Below are positions 9,897 through 20,091 of a stretch of 25,790 nucleotides of DNA, piece by piece; the first letter of the stretch is position 1, and each line of letters starts with the position of its first letter. The notes under the pieces are model-generated. The model saw nothing but the letters and a program-made list of their open reading frames with translations, had not been told where the DNA came from and did not search any database. The stretch covers positions 1-25,790 of the forward strand of contig CAWIBS010000015.1 of assembly GCA_963834365.1 (NCBI GenBank), given 5' to 3'. Made by a program: the position numbers and the translations under genes. The DNA is from CAWJAP01 sp963834365. GTDB taxonomy: Bacteria > Acidobacteriota > Vicinamibacteria > Vicinamibacterales > Vicinamibacteraceae.

Positions 9897-11152
9897 ATGC
9901 TGCGCGCGTTCGCGCTGGTGACCCTGGCGCTTTGCGGTGCAGCCCGCGGGATTCAACTACGACGAAGCAAGGTCCCGGCCTATGTGCTGCCGGATCCGCT
10001 CGTCTTCGCCGAGCGGCCAGCGCGTCAGCGACGCCGCGGCTGGCGCGCCGCCGGCGGCCCGAAATTCTCGGCTCTTCGAGACTCATGTCTACGGCACGAG
10101 CCCGCCGACGCCCGGCGAAGATGGAGGTCGAGGTCGATGACGTCGACCGGCAGGCGCTCGGCGGCACGGCCACACGCCGGCAGGTGAGCCTCGCGCTCGA
10201 CGGCGGCGCCGGCGCGCCGCGCCTCGAACTGCTGATCTATGTGCCGAACAAGCGGCCGGGGCGAGGCGCCGGCATTCCTCGGGCCTGAACTTCAACGGCA
10301 ACCACGCCGTCGACGCCGATCCGCTATCCGGCTCTCGGGACGATGGATGCGCGACGAGCGTGCCAGGTGTCGACCATCACCGCGCGACCGAGGCGTCGCG
10401 CGGGTCCGAAGCCGCCGCTTTCCCATCGAGGCGATCGTCGCGCGCGGGTTCGCGTTCGTCACGGCGTACTACGGTGATTCGAACCTGATCACCCCGAAGG
10501 GTGGAAGGACGGCGTCCGCGGGCGCGTGGTCCGCCGGGCGGGGCAGCCCCGCCCTGCGTGGGGCGCGATCGGCGCCTGGGCCTGGGGACTCAGCCGTGCG
10601 CTCGACTACCTCGAGGCCGTCCCGGAGATCGACGGCGGGCGCGTCGCCATCGTCGGCCACTCACGGCTCGGCAAGGCCGCGCTGTGGGCCGGGGCGCAGG
10701 ATGAACGGTTTGCGATCGTCATCGCGAACGACTCGGGTGAAGGCGGGGCCGCGATCACCCGCCGCAAGTTCGGGGAGACCATCGCCCGCATCAACACCAG
10801 CTTCCCGCACTGGTTCACGCCGGCCTACAAGGCGTTCAACGACCGCGAGGACGACCTGCCGGTCGATTTCCATCAACTGCTCGCGCTGGTGGCGCCGCGG
10901 CCGCTCTATGTCGCCAGCGCGACCGAGGATCTGTGGGCCGATCCTCGCGGCGAGTTCCTGTCCGCGCTCGCCGCCGACCCGGTGTTCCGATTGCTCGGCG
11001 TGCGAGGGCTCGAGACGTCCGCGATGCCGCCGCCCGGCCGCAGCGTCGGTCACACCATCGGCTATCACCTGCGCACCGGGCCGCACGACATGACCGGCGA
11101 AGACTGGGATTTTTTCCTTCCCTTCGCCGCCCGCCACTTGACCCAACCGTAG
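9897..11152 (+). CDS. CE15-like glucuronoyl esterase / alpha-beta hydrolase
   Basis: Predicted secreted esterase of the CE15-like family. Characterised members cleave esters between 4-O-methyl-glucuronic acid in xylan and lignin alcohols. Bacterial homologues are often labelled acetylxylan esterase. The ATG at 9897 gives a signal peptide (MLRAFALVTLALCGAA). Family blocks are FNYDEAKVPAYVLPDPL, LFETHVYGTSPP, LNFNGNHAV, FAFVTAYYGD, and AWAWGLSRALDYLE. The nucleophile motif VGHSRLGKAALW follows (Ser codon 10661-10663). Further on are NDSGEGGAA, FPHWF, DREDDLPVDFHQLLALVAPRPLYVASATEDLWADPRGE, and the distal His in RTGPHDMTGEDW (codon 11084-11086). The serine, acid and histidine positions all look intact. 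Length is about 418 residues. Frame changes are concentrated between 9940 and 10530; the catalytic half after 10530 is clean. The family is firm and the exact ester substrate is inferred. Confidence 0.88.
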
Positions 11153-11156
11153 ATAT

Positions 11157-11254
11157 CGGGCCCGCCAAGGTGCGCCGGGCATCAGCCGGCCAACGGGGCC
11201 GGGCAGGCCTAAAGGCCTGCGCCACATCACCAAAACAAGTGAGCTCCGGGTTTA
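11157..11254 (-). repeat. ~100-bp two-hairpin repeat, copy C (inverted relative to copy D)
   Basis: Read on the minus strand this runs from taaacccggagctcac to ccttggcgggcccg. It matches 18318-18419 with only about eight differences counted by eye (four substitutions and a few single-base gaps). It fills the space between two convergent genes. It starts 5 nt after the esterase TAG, and its other end contains the TAA stop of the GMC oxidoreductase (11252-11254). Its internal hairpin gcaggcct/aggcctgc (11203-11210/11213-11220) could serve as a bidirectional terminator. Confidence 0.9.
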
Positions 11255-12905
11255 GATTGCCCGGGTCTTGAACTGCTCGACGAGATACTCGCTGGATCGC
11301 CAGGCGAGCGCCATGATCAGCGTGGTGATCCCGTGCGTGCCGGGCATGGACACGAAGCCGCTCGCGTCGGTGATGAACAGGTTGGCCACGTCGTGCGCCT
11401 GCCAGTAGGGAGTGAGCACGCTCGAGCCGGGGATTGGTGCCCATCCGGGCGGTCCCGCACTCGTGCGTCGCATCACCGAGCGGCTCGAGCCGCTGCGAGT
11501 ACGGCAGGACGTCGGCATTCAGCTCACGCATGATGGCGTCCATCCAGCCGTACATGTCCGCCATCATGCGCACCTCGTTGTCGCCATGGCCGCAGACGAA
11601 CCGTACCTGCGGGATGCCGAAGGCGTCCTTGCGCTCCGGATCGATCTCGAACCGGTTCTCGACGCGCGACTGGCACTCGCCGTAGCCGCGCAACGAGAGC
11701 GTCGCCCCGTAGCGATCGCGGACCGCACGCTTGAAGCCGGTGCCGAACCCTCCCAGCGTGCCGGCTGTCGCGCTCCGTCCGAAGCCCGAGCCGAGCAGGA
11801 TGAAATAGCCGCCGTGATAGCCGGTGTGCCGATCGTAGTTGAACCGCGGGATCGTGACGTGCGTGCCGCCGGCGCCGTCCTCGTTGCCCGGCGGCCGGTG
11901 GCGCCAGTGCGGGACGATGCCCACGACCGGTCCGCTCTTGATCGTGTCCATCAGATGGCGCCCGACCAGGCCGCTCGAGTTCGCGAGGCCGTTCGGATGG
12001 AAGCGTGACTTCGAGTTGAGCAGCAGGCGTCCGCTCTCGACCGTGCTGGCGGCCAGCACCACCGCCCGCGCCCGTACCTCGACACTCTTGCGCGTCCGCG
12101 CGTCGATGTATGCGACGCCTCGCGCGCGTCCGCGATCGTCCACCGGCACTTCACAGGCGATCGCGTGGGTCCGAAGCGCGAAGTTGGGGAGGCGCTTCAG
12201 CTTCGGAACGAGGCCGTCGAGCGTGCTGAACCGGGCGCCGACCCCACAGCCGCGACTGCAGCCGCCGCAGTAGTGGCACTTGGGACGCCCGTCATGAGGG
12301 ACGCTCAGCGAGGCGGTCCGCTCGCTCAGGACCGGCACCCCGATCCGGGCGAGGCGTCGCTGGAGATCGACCTCGGTGCAGCGCCAGGGATGCGGCGGGC
12401 CGGCGTAGATCCCATCCGGCATGTTCCTGTAACCGTCGCGCTCGCCGGCAAGTCCCACCAGGCGCTCCACCTTGTCGTAGTACGGGGCGATGTCGTCGTA
12501 GCCGATCGGCCAGTCGGTGCCGTAGCCCTGGAGGGACGCCGTCTTGAAGTCGAGCTCACCGTGCCTGAAGCACGACCGCCCCCACGTGTTCGTGCGGCCG
12601 CCTACTGCGCGCAGGCGCGTCCAGTGGAAGCGCTCGAGCGCATCGTAGGGGTCCTTCCGCGGATTCGTGTAGAGATGCTTCGTGTATTCGTCGATCTTCC
12701 ACAGGCCGTCGTACTCGCCGGGCGGACCGTCTCCCCGGAACGGCAGCTGCCATGGCAGCGTTGCCATGTGGAAGTCGGTCGCGGGATCGAGCGACCGGCC
12801 GGCTTCGAGCATGACGACCTGCAGGCCGGCGCGCGCGAGGACCCACGCGGCGGTTGCGCCGCCGGCGCCGGATCCGACCACGACCACGTCGTAGATGGTC
12901 GCCAT
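11252..12905 (-). CDS. GMC-family FAD-dependent oxidoreductase
   Basis: Glucose-methanol-choline family flavoenzyme, likely oxidising a sugar or alcohol hydroxyl. The FAD-binding motif is at the very N-terminus: TIYDVVVVGSGAGGATAAWV, followed by VVMLEAGRSLDP. Next come RLRAVGGRTNTWGRSCFRH, a cysteine cluster CHYCGGCSRGCGVGA at about residue 200, VVLAASTVESGRLLLNS, GDATHECGTARMG and the terminal DASGFVSMPGTHGITTLIMALAWRSSEYL with the conserved catalytic-region His. One frame change, near 11436, looks like an inserted base; the rest is clean. ATG 12905 puts the Rossmann strand at residue 4, as usual. An in-frame ATG at 12938 is an alternative. Length is about 550 residues. The TAA stop is supplied by the adjoining repeat. 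It is the last gene of the minus-strand operon. No gluconate-dehydrogenase small subunit is seen beside it. Confidence 0.9.
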
Positions 12906-13088
12906 GGCGGAGTGGCGTACATCTCCCAAGGCCAACATCGTAACGGATGAAGCAAAGTTTCGCTTGTCCGTGGGAGATGTCCGCCCCGCGGAGCGGGGCT
13001 AGGTAGACAGATGGCACTAGCGAAGCGGAGCCACACCCGCGTCACTGGTCTCCGCGGTCTCAGGCGGAGCTTCGCGAGCGGTACCGCG
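12906..13088. other. Gap between DUF6807 and GMC genes
   Basis: The 183-nt gap has no gene of its own. It contains a perfect short hairpin gccccgc/gcggggc at 12983-12989/12993-12999. Otherwise nothing is recognised. Confidence 0.4.
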
Positions 13089-14300
13089 TCAGCGAATGGT
13101 CACGCGGGGAGGCTCGGCAAAAGCCTTCCAGAGCCGATTGATCCAGACGGCGTCCGGCGAGCCGTCGAACACGATGAACCGGTAGCGCGACCTGTAGGGC
13201 GTCCCCGGCACGATCTCCATGCGTCCGGCCTGCATGGGCGCGTAGTTGAAGAACGGCTCGGTAGGATGGATGCGCATCGGCTGCGGATGCCGGTAGTTCT
13301 GCGGATGATCCAGCACGGCGATGCCCACCGGCTGACCGTCCACCTGCCCGCTCATCACGCACCAGCGCGCACGCGTGGCGTGACCGTCCAGACGTGTGCG
13401 TCCTTCGGACGTCAGAAACGCGGCGCCCGTCGCGCCAAGCCAGCTGCGATGCCCTCGCAGACCGATGCCGCCGTAGCGATACTCGGGCAGCACGAGCGGT
13501 GTCGTGGCGACCATGTCCTGTACCGACACGATGTCGAACGCACGATACGGACGGCCGGCGCGCGCGATCCCGTACGCCGTGACGTCCCAGAGCTCGGTCA
13601 GCACGGTGACCGGCGTTCGCGCGCCGAGGTCCACGAACCGGTGACGGGCCCTGAGCCCGCCGGCAAACGGGCCGGACCACGCATCGAGAATCGATTCGTA
13701 CTCGACCGTCCCGGTACCGTCGCCCATGTTCCAGAAGTCGGGTTTGCGCCCCTGGAACTCGGTGGACGTCCACGCGAACCAGATGCCGTGGTGGTGCAGG
13801 TGATCGGGCGGATAGTCGTCGGTCACCACACGTCCGGCCGGCGTCCGGACCGGATGGATGTATCCCCCGCGGCTGAAGATCGGCTTGACGTCCGGCGACG
13901 GCAATGGCGTGCGTTCGCCACGATAGGTGAACACCGCCTGGCCATCGATCGCGACCTCGACCCGATCGGGATGCCGTCGAGCCTCGACCATCTGCGCCGC
14001 CGGCGCACGCTCCATCGCCGGCTCGAGGGTGTACTGCCGGCGCTCGCCCGGCGCCAGTGCGGACACGACGAACAACAACCGCCGTTCGCGTGTCAGCTGC
14101 GCCGGCAGCGCCTGCCCTTCCGCATTGCGCAACTGGAATGTCTCGCCACGAACGCCAGGCGGGAGATCGGCGGCCAACAGGGATTCGTCACGGGCCTCCG
14201 GCCCATTGAGTACCGTGATTCCGGGCAGGCTGCTCGGGACGGGCCGCTGGAATCCGAACAGGAGTGGCAGGGCGAGGACGAGCAGGACAAGTGGTCGCAT
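13089..14300 (-). CDS. DUF6807 / PmoA-family exported protein
   Basis: One of the few intact reading frames here, 403 codons from ATG 14300 to TGA 13089-13091. The N-terminus is a signal peptide (MRPLVLLVLALPLLFGFQ), so the protein is exported. The family signature is the DDYPPDHLHHHGIWFAW histidine cluster at about residues 160-175. The C-terminal domain has FDIVSVQDM, YGGIGLRGHRSW, IAVLDHPQNYRHPQPMRIHP and FNYAPMQ. The family name 'methane oxygenase PmoA' is a historical label; these proteins are not particulate methane monooxygenase subunits. Members often neighbour Gfo/Idh/MocA genes and sugar porters, so a carbohydrate-related role is plausible though unproven. It lies 20 nt downstream of the MFS gene and so probably shares its mRNA. 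Confidence 0.85.
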   Translation of the reverse strand: MRPLVLLVLALPLLFGFQRPVPSSLPGITVLNGPEARDESLLAADLPPGVRGETFQLRNAEGQALPAQLTRERRLLFVVSALAPGERRQYTLEPAMERAPAAQMVEARRHPDRVEVAIDGQAVFTYRGERTPLPSPDVKPIFSRGGYIHPVRTPAGRVVTDDYPPDHLHHHGIWFAWTSTEFQGRKPDFWNMGDGTGTVEYESILDAWSGPFAGGLRARHRFVDLGARTPVTVLTELWDVTAYGIARAGRPYRAFDIVSVQDMVATTPLVLPEYRYGGIGLRGHRSWLGATGAAFLTSEGRTRLDGHATRARWCVMSGQVDGQPVGIAVLDHPQNYRHPQPMRIHPTEPFFNYAPMQAGRMEIVPGTPYRSRYRFIVFDGSPDAVWINRLWKAFAEPPRVTIR

Positions 14301-14320
14301 GCGAATCCTCAGCTCCGGGC

Positions 14321-15578
14321 TCAAGCGGAACGCGGACGCTTCGCCGGGAGGAGCGCAACCGCGACCGCGCCGAGCGTGCCGAGCGCCAGGAGAACACCGA
14401 AGCCATACGCGTAGCTGCCGGTCGAGTCGCGGATCGCCGCGACGGCCATGGGCACCACGGCTTCGGCCACTCCGTCGGCGGTCAGCACGACACCCATGAC
14501 GCGTCCGAGGATCGCGCACCCCGTACAGCTCCGCCGCCATGAGCGGAATGATCATGTAGTCGCCGCCCAGCCCGATGCCGAACATGAACGCGCCCGCCTG
14601 CAACGCCCCGAGCGTGGGCGCGACATAGAAGAGCGGGACGGTCGCGGCCACCAGCGCGTAGATGAGGAGCATCACGTACTTCTTCGCGTACCGGTCGGCC
14701 AGCCAGCCCATGAGCAGCCGGCCGATGATGCTGCCGGCGAGGACGCAGCGACAGCACGCCGGCGATGTCGCCCTGGCGAAGCCCCTGTCGATGCTGAGGA
14801 ACAGCTTCAGGTTCTGCATCGTGCCGCCGACGGCGCCGATCGAGCACATGCTGCCGACGAGGAGCAGCGGGAACGTCCAGTGCGTGAACACGCGGCTGCG
14901 CTCGCGACCGGAGCCGTCGTCGCGCCCGCGGCGTGTGCCGGGGATCGGCGCGGCCGTGGCCGGCGCCGCGCCAGGAGCGTCCGGATGCTCGCGCACGAAG
15001 AGTGCGAAGGGCAGGGCGAGCACGATCATCAGCAGCCCCAGTGCAACTGCAGCGCGCACGTGCCAGCCGTAGCCTCGACGTGAGCTCGTGCGCGAGCGCG
15101 GCACGAGCGCGCCGCCGATGCCAATCCCGAGATACGCAAAGCCCATCGCCCGGCCGCGGCCGGTGTCGAACCAGCGCGAGAGCAGGACCTGATTCGGCAG
15201 CGGCCCGCCGCAGACGTAGCCGAGCGCGTTGAAGAGGTAGAAGACGTAGAAGAACGTCGAGCGTCGGACATCGCGCCCAGGCCGACGAGCGCCAGCCGGC
15301 GATCAGGATGCCGGCGATCATCAGCCGCCGCGCGCCGAAGCGGTCGACGAACCAGCCGGCGACGAAGCCGAACAGCGGGCCGACGATCAGCTTGCTGTAG
15401 GCGTTGCCGGAGGTGACCTGCCGGCGCGTCCAGCCGAAGTCCTTGACCATGAAGTCGTAGAAGAACGGCAGGCCGTAGAGCGCGATGCCGACGATGGAGA
15501 ACAGCGAGCACGAAGGCGGTCGTGAGCGGCGAGCGAGGTCTGGTGCTGCGGCGTCACGGGCTCGGTCGCGGCTGCCAT
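14321..15578 (-). CDS. MFS transporter, OFA-like (frameshifted)
   Basis: Inner-membrane major-facilitator permease of about 415 residues. The likely start ATG at 15578 gives MAAATEPVTPQHQTSLAAH, a short cytoplasmic tail. It is followed, after a frame change near 15510, by the first helix SIVGIALYGLPFFYDFMVKDF. Classic MFS features are GPLFGFVAGWFVDRFGARRLMIAG (the loop 2-3 motif), RAMGFAYLGIGIGGALVP, and after the central loop SMCSIGAVGGTMQNLKLFLS, GRLLMGWLADRYAKKYVM and GIGLGGDYMIIPLMAAELYG. The overall pattern resembles oxalate/formate-antiporter-like (monocarboxylate-type) MFS proteins. Further frame changes are near 15265, 15290, 15180, 15075, 14750 and 14515. Tight spacing with both neighbours puts it in the operon. 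A monocarboxylate or sugar-acid substrate would fit the DHDPS-like gene nearby, but that is inference. Confidence 0.85.
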
Positions 15579-15647
15579 GACTCGGTGACGCGTCGAGTGC
15601 GGCCTGGCCTGCGACTTGACGGACGCCGCCGGCTTCCTGCGCTGTCT

Positions 15648-17062
15648 TCAGGCTTTCAGCCGCGTCGGGGTGTGCCTTGTAGAACGGGTCGAGGGGGAAG
15701 CAGCCGGAGACCAGCCCGTTGCGCGGGCCGCTGGTGCAGTCGCTGAAGGTGCGGCAGATCGATTGCGCGGCGCAGCGGCCTGCCGGCGAGCACGTCGGCC
15801 GGCAGCTCCGGATAGGACAGGACCATCCGCCCGAGGCCCACGAAATCGGTGCGGCCGTCGCGGACGGCCGCCTGGCCGACGTGCGGCAGCCATTCCTGCA
15901 GGTAGCGTGTAGCCCGAGCCGGTGATGGCCAGCTCGGGGAACTCGCGCTTCAGCGCCGACACCACGGCGATCTGCCGCGCGACGCCGACGAGCGGATCTT
16001 CCGGCGGCAGGTAGCCGTCCGACGGCGGGAAGAGGGCGGGACGCTGAATGTGCGGATTGTAGTACGGACTTCCCGCGGTCAGGCACACCCAGTCGATCCC
16101 CAGACGTTCCAGCTTCCCGCAGAAACTGTCTCGCGATCGTCGAGCGCCGGCAGGGCCGACGGATCCGACATCAGTCCGAAGGCGGACGTGTATGTCGGCG
16201 GCGTCTGCTTCCGGCGTCCCGACGCCGTCTGACGTCCATCCGGAAAGGGACGGCGTCGAAGGCAGACAGGCGCACGCCGATCTCGAGTCCCGGAACCTCG
16301 CGCCGGATGCCGGCGACGACCTCGCGGAGGAAACGTCAGGCGTCCGTCGGGACCGCCGTAGCGTCCCGGCCGGGTCTCGCGCGCTGAGCAGCTCGTGCCC
16401 CAGGTATCCGTGGCAGTGCTTGATGTCCACGAAGTCGAACCCCGCTTCGCGGGCGATGGCGGCTGCGCGGACGAAATCGCCGACCAGATCGTCGAGCTCG
16501 TCGTCGGTGAACCGGTGCGGAACGCGACCGCGCGGAAACCGGCGGTCCAGCACCGGGTGGTCGTAGGCCGTCATCGGCTGCCAGCCACCTCCCGCGTTTG
16601 GCCGCGCGTAGCGCCCCGAGTGCGTGAGCTGGAGCCCGATGACGAGTCCGTCGGCGCGCCGAACGCGGCGCGATGCGACTCGACGAGGACCTGGCGCAGA
16701 TCGGTGAGGTCGCGCGCCGCGTGCGGCCCGAGGGCGAGCTGATTGGGGTTCGCGCGCCCGTCGTGCCGCACCGCGAACGCCTCGCCTCCCCAGATGAGCG
16801 CCGCGCCGCTCTTGCCGAAGTGCTGCCAGCGACGCCGCGTCAGTTCGGTGGGCCGCCCCTCCGGCGTCCCGTCCCAGCCTTCCATCGGCAGAATGCAGAA
16901 CCGGTTGCCGGCCGTGAGCCGGCCCCGCGAGCAGGAACGGGCGAGCGGCGAGCCGCCGTCGGACTCCAGGTGCGTCTCGAACGGCACCGACACGCCAAGC
17001 TCGGCGAGCCTCGCGTGGAATTGATCGGCCGTCTTGAGCGACGCGATGCGGGGAAAGGACAC
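15648..17062 (-). CDS. NADH:flavin oxidoreductase / old yellow enzyme family (frameshifted)
   Basis: FMN-dependent TIM-barrel oxidoreductase of the OYE family (COG1902). The start is taken as GTG 17062 (VSFPRIASLKTADQF), 17 nt after the upstream stop. Motifs seen are FCILPMEGWDGTPEG, FGKSGAALIWGGEAFAV, LVIGLQLTHSGRYARP, and DIKHCHGYLGHELLSAR (the family 'HGYLL..FLSP' region, about 16391-16425). Near the end are FVGLGRMVLSYPELPADVLAG and ICRTFSDCTSGPRNGLVSGCFPLDPFYK. The spaced cysteines in that last block recall the Fe-S-binding segment of dienoyl-CoA-reductase-like members, but a cluster cannot be asserted. Frame changes lie near 16640, 16350, 16245, 16150, 15905 and 15780. The true stop is uncertain: TGA 15648 is used here, but the matching frame near the end reads on toward the MFS start. 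The substrate is unknown. Confidence 0.83.
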
Positions 17063-17079
17063 GGCCAGTCGTTCCTTCG

Positions 17080-18130
17080 TCAGAGACGCCAGGTGGCGTG
17101 GGCAGCGGCCGCGTGCGCTCGCACACGACCGTGGGCCGCCACCAGCGCGTCGAGCCGATCGGAGACGTCGCGAAGCAGGGCCAGGTCGGAATCCGGCCGT
17201 TCGAGTGCCCGCGTGTGAGCCCGCTCCAGCGGTGGCGGCGCCTGGCTGAAACGCTCGCGGCTCGAGAAATCCCTGGCCGCTTCCCGAATCGCCAGCCATT
17301 GCGCCGCGCCGTGCCGGCTCGCCGAAACCGGTGTGCGATGCAGGAGGTTGCCCAGATGCTGGAGAACGTCGTTCACTTCGAGCGCGTGCGGATCGCCCCC
17401 GCGCCAGAGACGGTCGCGGAGGGCAAAGGCCTCGGGCGCACAGCCCGCGGTCCCCAGCAGGTAGTCGCTCCCGTAGAGCATCATGTCGATCGCACCCTCG
17501 TGGCCCGAGAACAACCGGAACTCCGGTCTCCGGGCATCGCGAGCATCGACGCGATACCACTCCGCGACGCGATCGAGCGACGCGTGGACGAGGCCGGAGA
17601 GGCTCGGCACGTCCAGGAGCCGGTGATAGAGATCGAGCGAATAGACGCGGCCGCCGAACTGCGGATCCGCTTCGAGGGCGACGACGTCGCGAAACGGGCT
17701 CGTCGCCTGCCGGTACGACTCCGCGACCCGTTCCTCTTCCAGACCGACGAGCTCGCGGCACTGGACCAGTCACCGGCGTCCCTCCCTGTCGGACAATGAG
17801 CTCGCTGACCGTGGCATATCGCGTGGCGATCGAGCCCGGTTCGTCCCCGACGATCGCGCCGGCGAGAAACCGGCGGCCCCGGGCCACGCCCGCCGTGACG
17901 GCAAGCACGTCGGTCCGCTCGTCCGGCCGCAGCAGATCGGCCGAGCCAGCGAAGAGATTGACCGCCGGCGTCAGACCCGATGCATACGTCCGCTGGACCA
18001 GCGCGCTCAGCGCGTCGAGATTTGGCCGGCCGTCCGCCCCGAACACCAGTGGCAACGAGGCGACGCCATCGACCGTCCGCTCAGCGGTGAGATGCCGCAA
18101 GGCCAGGGTCAGCGGGTGAGGCAATGACAT
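17080..18130 (-). CDS. Dihydrodipicolinate synthase (DapA/NAL) family-like aldolase, apparently lacking the Schiff-base lysine
   Basis: TIM-barrel protein of about 350 residues resembling the DHDPS / N-acetylneuraminate lyase superfamily. The start is ATG 18130 (MSLPHPLTLALRHLTAERTV). Recognisable segments are ASGLTPAVNLFAGSADLL, VAGVARGRRFLAGAIVGDE-like text at residues 75-95, VQCRELVGLEEERVAESYR, FRDVVALEADPQFGG, LLDVPSLSGLVHASLDR and FSGHEGAIDMMLYGSDYLLGTAGCAPE. The last two correspond to the family's 'i.GiKeaS.d' and 'G.d......G..G.is' blocks. Where the catalytic lysine should stand, the codon reads Val (GLVHASLDR), with His next. Frame changes occur near 17760 only. It is the first gene of the minus-strand operon and is followed after 17 nt by the OYE gene. 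If the lysine is truly missing, it is unlikely to be a standard class I aldolase. Confidence 0.75.
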
Positions 18131-18171
18131 GACTGGGCGTCAACCGGAGCAGTCGCTGTTCTGCGGGAACG

Positions 18172-18186
18172 GCATATATGATATGC
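18172..18186. promoter_or_regulatory. AT-rich imperfect palindrome upstream of the DHDPS-OYE-MFS-DUF6807-GMC operon
   Basis: The near-palindrome gcatatatgatatgc is an isolated AT-rich island about 42 nt upstream of the first operon gene. On the minus strand, ttgctt followed at about 14 nt by tatatg could make a weak -35/-10 pair. It may be a promoter, an operator, or both. The assignment is tentative. Confidence 0.3.
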
Positions 18187-18224
18187 GAATCGAAGCAAGC
18201 GTCCAGTCCCGAACTCGCGGTTCA

Positions 18225-18281
18225 TCACATCGGGTCGTCGTAGACGCTGAAGCCGCGCACGCGGTTGTTGGACTCAGACAT
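18225..18281 (-). other. Possible 18-codon leader ORF
   Basis: On the minus strand an ATG at 18281 opens MSESNNRVRGFSVYDDPM followed by two stops in a row (TGATGA). It lies between the ~100-bp repeat and the operon's likely promoter island. It may be a small leader peptide or the surviving 5' end of a broken gene. I do not recognise it. Confidence 0.25.
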
Positions 18282-18317
18282 CTGGCCGCGACTCCAATGG
18301 CGGCCCGCGCCGCGCCC

Positions 18318-18419
18318 TAAATCCGGAGCTCACTTGTGTTGGTGATGTGGCGCAGGCCTTTAGGCCTGCCCGGGCCCGTGTTGGCCGGGCTGAAGCCCGG
18401 CGCCACCTTGGCGGGCCCG
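18318..18419 (+). repeat. ~100-bp two-hairpin repeat, copy D
   Basis: The reference copy runs from taaatccggagctcac to ccttggcgggcccg. It contains gcaggcct/aggcctgc and gccgggct-gaa-agcccggc-type hairpins. It is nearly identical, in opposite orientation, to 11157-11254. It lies between the DUF1501 gene (stop at 18475) and the upstream region of the five-gene operon. Confidence 0.9.
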
Positions 18420-18474
18420 TTGCCAACAGAAGTGAACTTCGCGCCCGAGGGGAGCGGCGCAGAGTGGACAACAC

Positions 18475-19939
<1,465 letters not shown>

Positions 19940-20091
19940 GGTTGCTGGCGCGGCTGAAGCCGCGCCCTCCTATCTTGGAGGCGCCGGACCTAAAGGTCCG
20001 GCCTACCGTTCGCAACGTCACGTCCGGTACCGTCCCGACGATCGTTTCGTCAACGCTACGGTTCGGTAGGGCGGGGCTTCAGCCCCGCCGC
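19940..20091. repeat. Three hairpins between PSD1 and DUF1501 genes
   Basis: The 152-nt gap holds three perfect hairpins: ggcgcggc/gccgcgcc at 19947-19954/19959-19966, gccggacct/aggtccggc at 19983-19991/19994-20002, and ggcggggct/agccccgcc at 20070-20078/20081-20089. The last begins 2 nt after the PSD1-gene stop (20092-20094) in the direction of transcription. The middle one matches the palindrome downstream of apbE. Confidence 0.8.

Noticed and set aside
10536..10554. Hairpin gggcggggc-a-gccccgccc inside the CE15 gene, resembling the intergenic repeats
   Set aside because: The surrounding frame reads GQPRPAWGAIGAWAWG, which fits the family's 'GRPAPDEWGAIAAWAWG' block. The palindrome is probably chance in GC-rich coding sequence, although a short insertion cannot be fully excluded.
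10836..11251. Extended minus-strand reading frame that would add about 140 residues to the GMC protein
   Set aside because: It is an artefact of the frame change near 11436. The conserved GMC C-terminus is in another frame and ends at 11252, and the extension lies antisense to the CE15 gene.
11412..12950. Long plus-strand reading frames opposite the GMC gene
   Set aside because: They are high-GC shadow frames with Arg/Ala/Pro/Gly-rich translations and no recognisable domain.
13011..14414. 467-codon plus-strand reading frame opposite DUF6807
   Set aside because: This is antisense to an intact, family-matching gene with a signal peptide. The translation shows no domain and has the usual composition of a GC-rich shadow.
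13089..15146. A single long minus-strand ORF that looks like an MFS-DUF6807 fusion
   Set aside because: DUF6807 has its own ATG at 14300 with a signal peptide, and the true end of the MFS protein (a family-like tail) lies in another frame ending at 14321. The fusion is caused by an indel near 14515.
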